Source: Vibrio tubiashii
GTDB taxonomy: Bacteria; Pseudomonadota; Gammaproteobacteria; Enterobacterales; Vibrionaceae
Direction of reading: 5' to 3'
Length of the DNA stretch: 64,000 bases
Assembly: GCA_000775715.1 (NCBI GenBank)
Contig: JRWQ01000001.1
Location: 542,225 to 606,224 of the forward strand
Notes under the pieces: model-generated
What the model was told of the DNA's origin: nothing
The model's input: the letters and a program-made list of their open reading frames with translations, nothing else
Database searches by the model: none
Program-made: the position numbers and the translations under genes
Shown: piece after piece, positions 28,691 to 36,589 of the stretch
How positions within the stretch are numbered: the stretch's first letter is position 1
Layout: each line of letters starts with the position of its first letter

Positions 28691-29239
28691 CTACTGAGCC
28701 CTCTGATAGGTTGCCGTTGTCGGCGCGACGCCAAAACGACTGTCGGATTCCACACCACGCAAAGACGCCACCACCTTGGCCATTGCAAAGTGGTGCGTCG
28801 CATGCAGAGCGGCAAAAGTGATCTCACGGACAAAACTCGACGAGACCTCTTCGACATAGGTTTGCGATAACATGACTTCCGTTTCAACACTGACTGTTTG
28901 ATGTAACTCATCAGCCGGAAACTCGCAAAGCCAGTCAATCAGCTCACAGATCTCTTGCTTTGCGATGTCCAAGTTACGCTCGACACTATGCCCACGGCGA
29001 CGCACGTTATAATCAATTTTGCTCGGTTCGCGCCTAATGGCGTGGAACAGATCGAGCCAATGGCGAAAATGCTCACCAATAGAACTAGTAACATGAGGCT
29101 GAGCAACAAAGACATAGTCTTGTTGGTTGAGGGTTTCGAGAAACTCATAACCTTGATTGAGTGTTTCAATACAACCGGTCACAGCTTGAGAGTGTCGCGC
29201 CAATGTATTTGAAGCAAAACGTGTTGTTGTACTCTTCAT
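28691..29239 (-). CDS. DinB-family four-helix protein
   Basis: A 182-residue four-helix protein of the DinB/YfiT superfamily. The metal-site histidines are visible in SIGEHFRHWLDLFHA (first helix pair) and ALHATHHFAMAKV (last helix). Members include thiol transferases and metal-dependent enzymes of unknown substrate. RBS AAGGAATCAAAT precedes the ATG. It sits 22 bases after the ATP-grasp gene in the operon. Confidence 0.83.
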   Translation of the reverse strand: MKSTTTRFASNTLARHSQAVTGCIETLNQGYEFLETLNQQDYVFVAQPHVTSSIGEHFRHWLDLFHAIRREPSKIDYNVRRRGHSVERNLDIAKQEICELIDWLCEFPADELHQTVSVETEVMLSQTYVEEVSSSFVREITFAALHATHHFAMAKVVASLRGVESDSRFGVAPTTATYQRAQ

Positions 29240-29261
29240 ATTTGATTCCTTCCCGTCACCA

Positions 29262-30392
29262 TCAGTCCGTCATTGGGTAGTGTTGCGTTAGTTTTTTTTC
29301 TTCGCGCCAAGCCTGCAGTAAAGCGCCAAAAGTCGGCGTGCTATAGCCGCGTTTTTTATACTTGGAGCCAATCTGATAAAGCAGACGATACTGTTTCAAT
29401 AGGGTGATAAAAATATGACTAAGAGGAGTATCGCTATCCCAAATATGCGCCGCTTCGCTACTCGCACCATTGATCTCCAAAATGTCGAAACACTCGCCAT
29501 TCATTAACGCTTGAATGTCGCGGAATTTGATATCTAAACGCCCATAGTTAAAACCTTTAAAGTCACCAAGCACTTGGTCAAACTTCTCTTCAAGCGCAGT
29601 GGTAATGAACTGATTGCCATCACGAAAGATCGCGCCGCGAGAGTGACTGCCCGCAAATGCCAACTGAAATTCATCTCCATCCTCAACAACAAGATCAAGA
29701 TGTTTACTATGACGAGGAAGATATAGCTGCTGTAACTTGCCCGCTCTTGGGCAGCGTTCAATAAGTTGTTTAAGTGTCGAGTGACCATCTCCAATCACTC
29801 GAGGTGAGTATTTCAGCGTGATTGAGATAATCTTCCCTTTTGTTTCTCCGGGTTGCTTGACATAGAACACACCCGCTTCAGCACTGTATGGCGACTTTTT
29901 CTGCAGTAAAAAACGACCCAATACAGGAAAGGTATCGATGTAGCTTTGTAACTGCTCGTCACACTGGATAAGTTTGACACCAACACCACGACAACCTATA
30001 TCCGGCTTTGCGACCAGCGGATAAGTTAATTTTGCCTCTCGCAACTGCTTTTTTACTTCAGGTACGAGTTCCGCACTATGGGCTTGAGTTTTAGTCAAAG
30101 TGATAAACGGCAATATCCATGTATTGGTTTGTTTTCCCGCACAAGTAAAGATGTCGTGCTTTGACTCACCGACCATACCACTGAGTTTGATGGCAGGATT
30201 GGCAATCAACGGTAAAGCCCAATCTCTGTGGCGCAGGCTCAAAAATGCGCTTTGCAACACCACTGGCGTGTAGAAGAACCAAGTCGGTAAAAATTCAAAT
30301 GGAGAGACGACTCGCTTCGGCTGGTGGAGAAGAGGCATACCCGCATTTACTCTTCCCTGTGGAATCATCTCTACATTAGCGAGCTGTGTCAT
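29262..30392 (-). CDS. ATP-grasp domain protein
   Basis: A 376-residue protein with an ATP-grasp core: the ATP-clasping lysine loop PLVAKPDIGCRGVGVKLIQC (about residues 145-165), FLLQKKSPYSAEAGVFYV, a basic helix, and the metal site FNYGRLDIKFRDI ... FDILEINGASSEAAHIW (about residues 295-335; Asp, Glu and Asn ligands present). ATP-grasp ligases form an acyl-phosphate and join it to an amine, thiol or hydroxyl. It overlaps the end of the DedA gene by 17 bases and is followed by DinB. No substrate domain is recognised; joining an amino acid to a lipid or envelope molecule is a hypothesis from context. Confidence 0.82.
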   Translation of the reverse strand: MTQLANVEMIPQGRVNAGMPLLHQPKRVVSPFEFLPTWFFYTPVVLQSAFLSLRHRDWALPLIANPAIKLSGMVGESKHDIFTCAGKQTNTWILPFITLTKTQAHSAELVPEVKKQLREAKLTYPLVAKPDIGCRGVGVKLIQCDEQLQSYIDTFPVLGRFLLQKKSPYSAEAGVFYVKQPGETKGKIISITLKYSPRVIGDGHSTLKQLIERCPRAGKLQQLYLPRHSKHLDLVVEDGDEFQLAFAGSHSRGAIFRDGNQFITTALEEKFDQVLGDFKGFNYGRLDIKFRDIQALMNGECFDILEINGASSEAAHIWDSDTPLSHIFITLLKQYRLLYQIGSKYKKRGYSTPTFGALLQAWREEKKLTQHYPMTD

Positions 30393-30975
30393 AAGCGTCC
30401 CTTAAAAGTGTTCTAGTCATTATTTTGTTGAGCAGCAGCATGACGCACAGACCCAATGGAATGAGCGACCAACTAGAAAGGTTATGCTGCAGCCATTGCA
30501 CATTGCCGAGCAGGAAGAATGAACCAAAAATAAGGGCGGTCCATAACCCTGTCGCCGCAACAACAGCGAACAAAAATTTGCTTGTTGGCACGTTGATAAA
30601 CCCACTCAGAGTGAAACCAATTGTTCTCAGTCCGGGGATAAAACGTACGATGAATAAGTTGACAAAAGCCTGCTGTTGTAACTTGCGTTGTACTCTTCTC
30701 GTACGTTGGTGGCGCAGCAAGCGATAGCGTAGGTAACGAATTTTGTGCGCGGCTTTACCCAGCAGATATAAACCCAAGTCGCCACTAGCAATACCTACAA
30801 AAATTGCCATCAACGCAACAGTCGTCGGCATTACCTGTTCTACCGCCAAAGTTGCAGCGGTGACAATTGCTAAGTCTTCCAATAGGTAAGAAAGCACGAC
30901 GATTCCAACAAACAGCATCGACAGAGATACACCGTCTTGCAACAGCCAGGATTCTATTGTTGCCGCTAGATCCAT
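30376..30975 (-). CDS. DedA-family membrane protein
   Basis: About 199 residues with four to five hydrophobic segments and the DedA signature FIPGLRTIGFTLSGFINVP (about residues 112-132), preceded by the typical SGDLGLYLLGK loop. DedA/DUF368-class proteins move phospholipids or undecaprenyl phosphate between membrane leaflets and are needed for proton balance and antimicrobial-peptide resistance. It is the first gene of the six-gene operon. The ATG at 30973-30975 is preferred over a TTG six bases earlier. Confidence 0.9.
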   Translation of the reverse strand: MDLAATIESWLLQDGVSLSMLFVGIVVLSYLLEDLAIVTAATLAVEQVMPTTVALMAIFVGIASGDLGLYLLGKAAHKIRYLRYRLLRHQRTRRVQRKLQQQAFVNLFIVRFIPGLRTIGFTLSGFINVPTSKFLFAVVAATGLWTALIFGSFFLLGNVQWLQHNLSSWSLIPLGLCVMLLLNKIMTRTLLRDAYDTAR

Positions 30976-31140
30976 ACTCAATCGCCCTAAATTGACCAGC
31001 TCAAATTACACGCTTTGTTCGTCGCGCTTACCTGTGTTGATGTCGAAGTTGCCCAATCAATAGATCAAACTCACACCACTTTGATAAGGATAGTGTCAAC
31101 AACTGAAAAATTTCACTGACCATCGATTTTTAACCTCAGA

Positions 31141-31189
31141 GGCTCATTTGGTGTTGACAGGATTTATGAACCAAAATAAATTATGAGCC
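31141..31189 (+). promoter_or_regulatory. Promoter framed by a nested inverted repeat
   Basis: A consensus -35 (TTGACA, 31154-31159), a 17-base spacer and a -10-like TAAATT (31177-31182). Two pairs of arms surround it: outer GGCTCAT (31141-31147) with ATGAGCC (31183-31189), and inner TTTGGT (31147-31152) with ACCAAA (31170-31175). The placement suggests a repressor that covers the promoter, probably the product of the next gene (31220). Confidence 0.6.
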
Positions 31190-31219
31190 ATTACATTAAA
31201 TGAACCAGATCAACACATT

Positions 31220-31864
31220 ATGGCAAACTACATCTACACGCGCTTTTCGCCAAAGAACAGAGCCTACCCAGAGCATCTCGCTAGGCTCGAGAACGAAGCA
31301 AGTGACAGTGAGCACTTACAAGATAAGGTTAGAGGTAACGTGCCTCCATTAGAGCGCGCTGCTTTTAAACAGCTCGTCGACAAGCTTCAACCCGGCGATA
31401 CGGTCTACATATGGTGGCTAACAGTCTTCGGACGTGATTTTTCCCAAGCAAAAGCTACGCTGGAGTTACTTCTGGAAAAAGGTGTGATTGTTAGAGCCCT
31501 CTGCGAAGACATTACGCTAAAAAGCAACTGTCCACAGACCAAGGTTGTTCTCAGCTTGCTGTCAGGCTATGCAAAAGTGCAGATTCAACACCGACTGTTT
31601 GCCGCCGAGCTTGGACGTGAAGAACTGAAAGGTGACCCGCAGCGATGGAAAGAGAAGTTTCGTGGCCGACCAGCCGATAAGCAGCGACATCAACAAATTA
31701 AAGCCCTGTTACTTGAAGGTAAAACGATGCAAAGTGTCGCCACCGAGTGCGACGTCAGCCTATCGACCGTCAAGCGGGTTAAAGCCAAGCTCAACAAGCT
31801 TGACCAAGAGGGTTGCCTGCGCCGACGAGGTCACAACAGTGATACGACTGGTGAGATTGAATGA
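31220..31864 (+). CDS. Serine-recombinase-like protein with degenerate active site and C-terminal HTH
   Basis: A 214-residue protein with the resolvase/invertase fold. It keeps YIYTRFSPKN (candidate Ser10) and ERAAFKQLVDKLQPGDTVYI. The central LDRLGR motif reads LTVFGRD, so one active-site Arg is lost. The distal Glu-Arg pair of Tn3-type resolvases also appears absent (GYAKVQIQHR). The C-terminal part is a resolvase-type helix-turn-helix (LLLEGKTMQSVATECDVSLS). It leads an operon (ATGA overlap) with an MFS exporter and a YcaQ-like gene, unusual company for a recombinase. It could be a DNA-binding regulator derived from a recombinase. RBS is weak; no inverted-repeat ends of a transposon are seen. 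Confidence 0.75.
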   Translation: MANYIYTRFSPKNRAYPEHLARLENEASDSEHLQDKVRGNVPPLERAAFKQLVDKLQPGDTVYIWWLTVFGRDFSQAKATLELLLEKGVIVRALCEDITLKSNCPQTKVVLSLLSGYAKVQIQHRLFAAELGREELKGDPQRWKEKFRGRPADKQRHQQIKALLLEGKTMQSVATECDVSLSTVKRVKAKLNKLDQEGCLRRRGHNSDTTGEIE

Positions 31865-33066
31865 GCAAACCTATCCAATTTAGAACCATTCTACTGGCGT
31901 GTTTGATCATCAGTATTGGTCAGCTCAGTATGGGCTTGGTTTTCCCATCACTCCCTTGGATCGCAAAAGACTTTGCTATCTCTCTCGATCAAGCCCAGCT
32001 TTTAGTCAGTGTGTACTTACTAGGCTTTGGTCCCTCACAGTTTATTTACGGCCCTATCTCAGACGCTTTAGGACGCAAGAAAGTTCTTCTCACCGGTTTA
32101 CTCATCGCGCTACTGGGGCTGTTACTGATCATCTGGCAAAGTGACTCATTTCACGGCATGGTTTTAGGCCGATTTTTACAAGGTTTGGGGACTGGGTGCT
32201 GCGCCGTTTTAGCGCGAGCCTCAACAAGAGACAGGTACAACGGAGCTCAGCTGCCTATTGCTCTTTCTTACATCGCAATGGCCGCCTCAATCACCCCACT
32301 CGTTGCCCCTGTCATCGGTGGCTTTATCAACTACCATTTCGGCTGGACTATGGTGTTCGTATCGCTACTAGGTTACGTATCTCTAGCCTGGGTGCTGCTG
32401 GCGTTTCGATTTGATGAAACCGTACCCGCTACCAGCAAAATCCCGTCTGCAAAACAGATGCTAGGGCAATATAAACAGCTGCTCACCTCTCGTTACTTTA
32501 TGAGCTTTGCCAGCATTGGTTGGCTTAATTTCAGCTTGATGATTACTACCGTATCGGTAATGCCATTTATTATGCAAAACCAAATTGGCATGACATCTGA
32601 CGAATACGCATTATGGGCGATTATTCCTGCCCTCGGCATGATTCTCGGTACCAGCATCTGTAATCGAGTTAGGCCAATCATTGGCAGCAAAAAGCTTCTT
32701 ATTGTAACGCCTCTGTTGCACTTAACTTCGGCACTCTGGTTATTCTTATGCCCTCTTGAGCCTCTCTACTTGATGCTTGGACAGTTACTGATGATTCTTG
32801 GCAACGGTATTGCGCTCCCTTGTGCTCAAGCGATGGTGATGCAGCCGTACAAAAAACAAGCAGGTGCCGCTGCTGCCATGTCTGGAGGTGGGCAAATGAT
32901 AGTGTCATCTATTGTCAGTATGGGTCTGGTACAATTCGGTCTTAGTCAGGCTTGGCATCTGTCCATCGTGATCGTTATTTTCGCGATGATTACCCTTAGC
33001 AATATCTTGCGTGGTTTTAACTCAGTACACGCCATGGAGCAACAAGGAACTCGTATCAGCACATGA
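31861..33066 (+). CDS. MFS drug efflux transporter (Bcr/CflA or EmrD type)
   Basis: A 401-residue inner-membrane protein with 12 hydrophobic helices and the MFS loop-2 motif YGPISDALGRKKVLLTGLLI. Motif C-like APVIGGFINYHFGW is present in helix 5, typical of drug:H+ antiporters, and LGRFLQGLGTGCCAV in helix 4 fits the Bcr/CflA group. It overlaps the upstream gene and the downstream YcaQ gene by four bases each, so all three are cotranslated. The substrate is unknown. Confidence 0.92.
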   Translation: MSKPIQFRTILLACLIISIGQLSMGLVFPSLPWIAKDFAISLDQAQLLVSVYLLGFGPSQFIYGPISDALGRKKVLLTGLLIALLGLLLIIWQSDSFHGMVLGRFLQGLGTGCCAVLARASTRDRYNGAQLPIALSYIAMAASITPLVAPVIGGFINYHFGWTMVFVSLLGYVSLAWVLLAFRFDETVPATSKIPSAKQMLGQYKQLLTSRYFMSFASIGWLNFSLMITTVSVMPFIMQNQIGMTSDEYALWAIIPALGMILGTSICNRVRPIIGSKKLLIVTPLLHLTSALWLFLCPLEPLYLMLGQLLMILGNGIALPCAQAMVMQPYKKQAGAAAAMSGGGQMIVSSIVSMGLVQFGLSQAWHLSIVIVIFAMITLSNILRGFNSVHAMEQQGTRIST

Positions 33067-34217
33067 AGTCACTCTCTCTATCTCAAGCACAAAAGCTCGC
33101 ATTGCACGCTCAAGGATTACCATCATCCACAGCAAAAGGTAACGCCTATAGCAAAACGCTCAACACCTTCGAGCAACTCGGCTATGTGCAGATAGATACG
33201 ATTTCTGTGGTGCAGCGCGCTCATCACCATACGTTATGGAGTCGCAATCCAAGCTATCGGCCTAAGCATCTCGATCAGTTAGTCGCTGATCGGAAGGTCT
33301 TTGAGTACTGGTCTCACGCTGCCGCTTATCTCCCTATGAGCAACTATCGCTATAGCTTGCCAAGAAAAGCTGCGATCAAATCTGGCACTCAGAAACATTG
33401 GTACGGCAATGATCATCAATTGATGAGCAGTGTTCTTAAGCGAATTGAAGCTGAAGGGCCTTTAATGGCAAAAGACTTTGATTCAAAAGCGCATAAAACC
33501 GATGGATGGCATACCAAACCCACCAAGCAAGCATTAGAGAACCTCTATATGCAAGGTGACCTAATGATTTCCGAGCGACGCGGATTTCACAAAGTTTACG
33601 ATCTTACATCGCGGGTATTACCTAGCGGCATAGATATTTCAATGCCGACTCCTCAAGAGCACGCTCAATTCCTGGTAATGAACTATCTTAAAGCACACAG
33701 CTTCGGCACTGTGCCTGAAATGACCTATCTGCTTAAAGATGTAAAATCGCACGTAAAACAGGCTGTCGATGAACTTTTGCAGATGGGCGAGATTGAGCGG
33801 ATTAAAATTGGTGAGTTGGAGTGCGTGGTCGACAGTAAAGCACTTAGTTTGCTAGACAAACGCATCAACCGAAAGCGAGCCAAGATACTCTCTCCATTCG
33901 ATAACCTACTGATCCAAAGAAAGCGCGCTAACACAGTGTTCAACTTTGACTACCTCATCGAATGCTATGTGCCGCAAGCAAAGCGGCAGTTTGGCTACTT
34001 CTGTTTACCGATTCTGTGGGATGGAAGATTGGTTGCGCGAGCAGACTGTAAAGTGGATAAACAGAGCTCAACACTCAATGTCCTGCATCTTTTTACCGAG
34101 CCGTCATTGAGAAACAGAGACGCTTTCTTAACCGCACTCGAACAAGAGCTTCAAGCCTTTGCTAAGTTCAACCAATGCGAACATTTCGCCATCTTGAAGC
34201 TCTCTGAAAACTGCTAG
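33063..34217 (+). CDS. ycaQ: YcaQ-family (HTH_42) DNA crosslink-repair glycosylase
   Basis: A 384-residue protein of the YcaQ/AlkX family. Its first region holds the catalytic QxD motif in GYVQIDTISVVQRAHHHTLW (about residues 36-55), and the family sequences KVFEYWSHAAAYLPMSNYRY and AKILSPFDNLLIQRKR follow. E. coli YcaQ removes alkylated bases and unhooks interstrand crosslinks. Being coexpressed with an efflux pump fits a joint defence against a DNA-damaging compound, an inference. The gene starts by overlapping the MFS stop codon. Confidence 0.88.
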   Translation: MKSLSLSQAQKLALHAQGLPSSTAKGNAYSKTLNTFEQLGYVQIDTISVVQRAHHHTLWSRNPSYRPKHLDQLVADRKVFEYWSHAAAYLPMSNYRYSLPRKAAIKSGTQKHWYGNDHQLMSSVLKRIEAEGPLMAKDFDSKAHKTDGWHTKPTKQALENLYMQGDLMISERRGFHKVYDLTSRVLPSGIDISMPTPQEHAQFLVMNYLKAHSFGTVPEMTYLLKDVKSHVKQAVDELLQMGEIERIKIGELECVVDSKALSLLDKRINRKRAKILSPFDNLLIQRKRANTVFNFDYLIECYVPQAKRQFGYFCLPILWDGRLVARADCKVDKQSSTLNVLHLFTEPSLRNRDAFLTALEQELQAFAKFNQCEHFAILKLSENC

Positions 34218-34270
34218 TCTATCCTTCTAAGCTCAAAAGATAGTAAGCGCTCACAGTCAAATTAACGAAT

Positions 34271-34819
34271 TTACTTAACCCAAGCGTAAGGCTTGAACAT
34301 TTCGTCTACGGGTGTTTTCGCCACTCGGTTCACGTAGTTGCTGATCACCTTCTGGGAAAGGCCAAGAATCACTTCAAGAACTTGCTTTTGACCATAGCCC
34401 GCAGAGTAAAACGCTGCTAACTCCTGCTCTGACACGTTACCGCGATTGCGAGTAATGCTGAGAGTAAAATCGTGAAGCGCTTGTAGCTTCTCGGTCGGCA
34501 TTGCTGAACCCGTTCTCAAAGCTTCTGTCAGGGCTGGATCAACCTTCATTGAATGTGCGATTGCGGTATGAGCTGGCACACAGTAGTGGCATTCGTGCTC
34601 TACGTTAATGGTTTGCCACACAACCGTCAGCTCCTCTGCATCAAACGATGATTGAGTAAAATGCTGATGCAATTGAGTGTAACCAGTCAGCGTTTCTGGT
34701 GACTCAGCCATCACCGAAAGCAGACCTGGAATTGCACCCATCTGCTTATGCGCGCCCGCTAAAATATCTTTGCTTGCATCTGGTGCGGTTTCAACAGTGT
34801 GTTTTATGAAATTGGTCAT
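34271..34819 (-). CDS. Carboxymuconolactone decarboxylase family (AhpD-like) protein
   Basis: A 182-residue protein with the CMD/AhpD redox motif CHYCVPAHTAIAHS (CxxC with the downstream His, about residues 98-111). AhpD-like members reduce peroxides or use the Cys pair as a thiol catalyst. It is divergent from a TetR-type gene, with two operators between its start and the promoter region. RBS AGGAACTAGATT. Probable role in peroxide or electrophile detoxification. Confidence 0.9.
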   Translation of the reverse strand: MTNFIKHTVETAPDASKDILAGAHKQMGAIPGLLSVMAESPETLTGYTQLHQHFTQSSFDAEELTVVWQTINVEHECHYCVPAHTAIAHSMKVDPALTEALRTGSAMPTEKLQALHDFTLSITRNRGNVSEQELAAFYSAGYGQKQVLEVILGLSQKVISNYVNRVAKTPVDEMFKPYAWVK

Positions 34820-34889
34820 AATCTAGTTCCTATCAGGTTTCCTTCAAATACGCTTGCTGCGTTTTGCTTGGTATTTAATCTAGATCGAC

Positions 34890-34905
34890 TTGAACGAACG
34901 TTCAA
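34890..34905. promoter_or_regulatory. TetR-type operator 1
   Basis: Perfect inverted repeat TTGAAC-GAAC-GTTCAA in the shared promoter region, on the side nearest the CMD-type gene. Confidence 0.85.
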
Positions 34906-34913
34906 GTGTTATT

Positions 34914-34929
34914 TTGAACAATCGTTCAA
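34914..34929. promoter_or_regulatory. TetR-type operator 2
   Basis: TTGAAC-AATC-GTTCAA, the same arms as site 1. The centres are 24 bases apart, about two helical turns. Confidence 0.85.
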
Positions 34930-35050
34930 AATAAAGGTTTACGCATTGATTTTTAATAGAATATTTATTTATGTTCATCACGGTAGCTTAAGGGTAATTT
35001 AGACTAGCTGATAAGTTCACCTTTACCCTCTTGCCATTGAGTTTTATAAT

Positions 35051-35066
35051 TTGAACTATCGTTCAA
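35051..35066. promoter_or_regulatory. TetR-type operator 3
   Basis: TTGAAC-TATC-GTTCAA, same arms again, 20 bases before the GTG start of the tetR gene. It probably mediates autorepression and shows that coding does not begin at the TTG within it. Confidence 0.85.
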
Positions 35067-35086
35067 TTCGAAAATCGAGTGGTAGT

Positions 35087-35671
35087 GTGGGTAAAACAGC
35101 CAAATTTGATCGCCAGCAAGTGGTAGAAAAAGCGACAAACTTATACTGGGAAAAAGGGTTTCATGGAACCTCAATGAGAAATCTCCAAGATGTCATCGAT
35201 ATGAGGCCAGGTAGTATTTACGCCGCATTCGGTAGTAAAGATGGCCTATTCCACGAAGCACTAACCCGCTATACCGACAACGCCATTACCCATTTGAAAA
35301 ACTGCCGCGCCGAAACCGATACGCCAATCAAAGCTCTAAAAATGTTCGTAAAGCAAGTCGTCATCGAGTCTCAGACCACAGACCCAAGTGGGATGTGCAT
35401 GCTGACCAAAACGGTAGGCGAACTAACTCAAGAGCATCAAGAACTGCTGTCACATGCCAAAGCTTGTTTCAAGAAAATGGAGTCTGAGTTCGCTAAGTAT
35501 ATTTTTGAGGCTCAACAAGTTAGCGAAGTTGATGCTGACAAAGATCCACAACGTTTAGCTCAATATATTCAGATCCAAATCTCTGGACTGAGAACCTATG
35601 CGAAAGCCAATGATGGTCAAGTGCCACTCGATCAACTTATCGAAGATATGTTCAGCCACCACCCGTTTTAA
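35087..35671 (+). CDS. TetR-family regulator
   Basis: About 194 residues. The N-terminal TetR helix-turn-helix ([40 protein letters not shown]) is followed by a helical ligand-binding domain ([20 protein letters not shown]). The GTG at 35087 is the likely start, since an earlier TTG at 35051 lies inside the operator. It probably represses itself and the divergent CMD-type gene through the three TTGAAC sites, and releases on an electrophile or solvent-like ligand. Confidence 0.9.
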   Translation: MGKTAKFDRQQVVEKATNLYWEKGFHGTSMRNLQDVIDMRPGSIYAAFGSKDGLFHEALTRYTDNAITHLKNCRAETDTPIKALKMFVKQVVIESQTTDPSGMCMLTKTVGELTQEHQELLSHAKACFKKMESEFAKYIFEAQQVSEVDADKDPQRLAQYIQIQISGLRTYAKANDGQVPLDQLIEDMFSHHPF

Positions 35672-35696
35672 GCCCTTAGCACCTTTGGAATCATCT

Positions 35697-36308
35697 ATGT
35701 CATCTGCAAACTCTGTCATCGTTCTCGACTTCGAAACCACCGGCCTATCCCCAAATATGGGTGATCGAGCCATTGAAATCGGTGCGGTAAAACTCGTCAA
35801 CGGCGAAGTGGTCGATACGTTTCAGCAATTAATGAACCCTGGTTTTAGAGTCAGTTCATTTATTGAGGGCTATACAGGCATCACCAATAACATGTTGGCC
35901 GATGCACCAAGCTGTGAAGAAGTCATGGCTGAATTCTGTGATTTTATCGGTGGGGACAATCTAGTCGCGCACAATGCTTCATTCGATAAGCGCTTCTTAG
36001 ATGGCGAATTGGATAGGATTGGGCGCAGTTATCATGGTCAATTTGCCTGCTCTCTTTTGGTTTCTCGTCGTCTGAATCAAGAAGCACCAAGCCACAAACT
36101 AGGAGATTTAGTGCGGTTCAAAAACATCGACAACGATGGCGTATTTCACCGCGCGTTAGCTGATTCTGAAATGACAGCTAAACTCTGGCTGATCATGATT
36201 GACGAAATGGAGCAGCAAGGCATCCACCAGCCTTCATTCGACCTCATGCAGAAGATCAGTAAAACCAGCAAGAGTGCGGTTGGGAAGCTGCTTAGTCAGT
36301 ACAGATAA
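35697..36308 (+). CDS. DnaQ-type 3'-5' exonuclease
   Basis: About 204 residues with the DEDDh exonuclease motifs: [14 protein letters not shown] (Asp and Glu of motif I), [15 protein letters not shown] (motif II) and the [14 protein letters not shown] segment (motif III, His and Asp). This is the proofreading-exonuclease fold, standing alone without a polymerase domain. The ATG at 35697 (after the TetR stop) gives the conserved start. The substrate is probably single-stranded DNA or RNA ends. Confidence 0.92.
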   Translation: MSSANSVIVLDFETTGLSPNMGDRAIEIGAVKLVNGEVVDTFQQLMNPGFRVSSFIEGYTGITNNMLADAPSCEEVMAEFCDFIGGDNLVAHNASFDKRFLDGELDRIGRSYHGQFACSLLVSRRLNQEAPSHKLGDLVRFKNIDNDGVFHRALADSEMTAKLWLIMIDEMEQQGIHQPSFDLMQKISKTSKSAVGKLLSQYR

Positions 36309-36313
36309 AGCCT

Positions 36314-36589
36314 ATGAATGATAACTCGCTACTAGAAAAAATTGCTCGCTTTACATCGATTGAACAAGCGTTGGATTACTTTGAAATTGGCTACGACAGT
36401 AAGTTTATCGATGAGCATAGAACCGAATTGGTCAAACGATTTAATGGCTACTTAATTCTTGAAAAACCAGACGACTGGTTTTCTGGTAGGCGCGCTCTCA
36501 AAAATGCATACTGCAAGGTTCAGAGAGGCCGCTTAGATAAAAACACCCGCTCAGCCTGTCGCGGGTGTACTTCATGCCAAAGACGCTAA
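36314..36589 (+). CDS. NifW-like protein with a Cys-rich C-terminus
   Basis: A 91-residue protein whose central part, IEQALDYFEIGYDSKFIDEH and KRFNGYLIL, resembles the NifW family (nitrogenase-stabilising protein). No nif genes are in the window. The C-terminus (SACRGCTSC) is encoded by the terminator hairpin of the converging gene (36543-36568), and its stop codon TAA directly abuts that gene's stop. It starts five bases after the exonuclease stop, so the two form an operon. The role outside nitrogen fixation is unknown. Confidence 0.7.
   Translation: MNDNSLLEKIARFTSIEQALDYFEIGYDSKFIDEHRTELVKRFNGYLILEKPDDWFSGRRALKNAYCKVQRGRLDKNTRSACRGCTSCQRR
36536..36568 (-). terminator. Terminator of the DUF342 gene, inside the NifW-like coding region
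   Basis: Stem ACACCCGC (36543-36550) / GCGGGTGT (36561-36568) with a 10-base loop; read on the minus strand it is followed by TTTTTATC. It ends the minus-strand transcript yet lies within the last 18 codons of the plus-strand gene. Confidence 0.75.

Noticed and set aside
31220..31864. Transposon or integron resolvase with mobile element
   Set aside because: No terminal inverted repeats, target duplication or transposase nearby, and the active site is degenerate.
35051..35086. TTG start for the TetR gene
   Set aside because: The TTG is the first triplet of an operator palindrome (TTGAAC-N4-GTTCAA).
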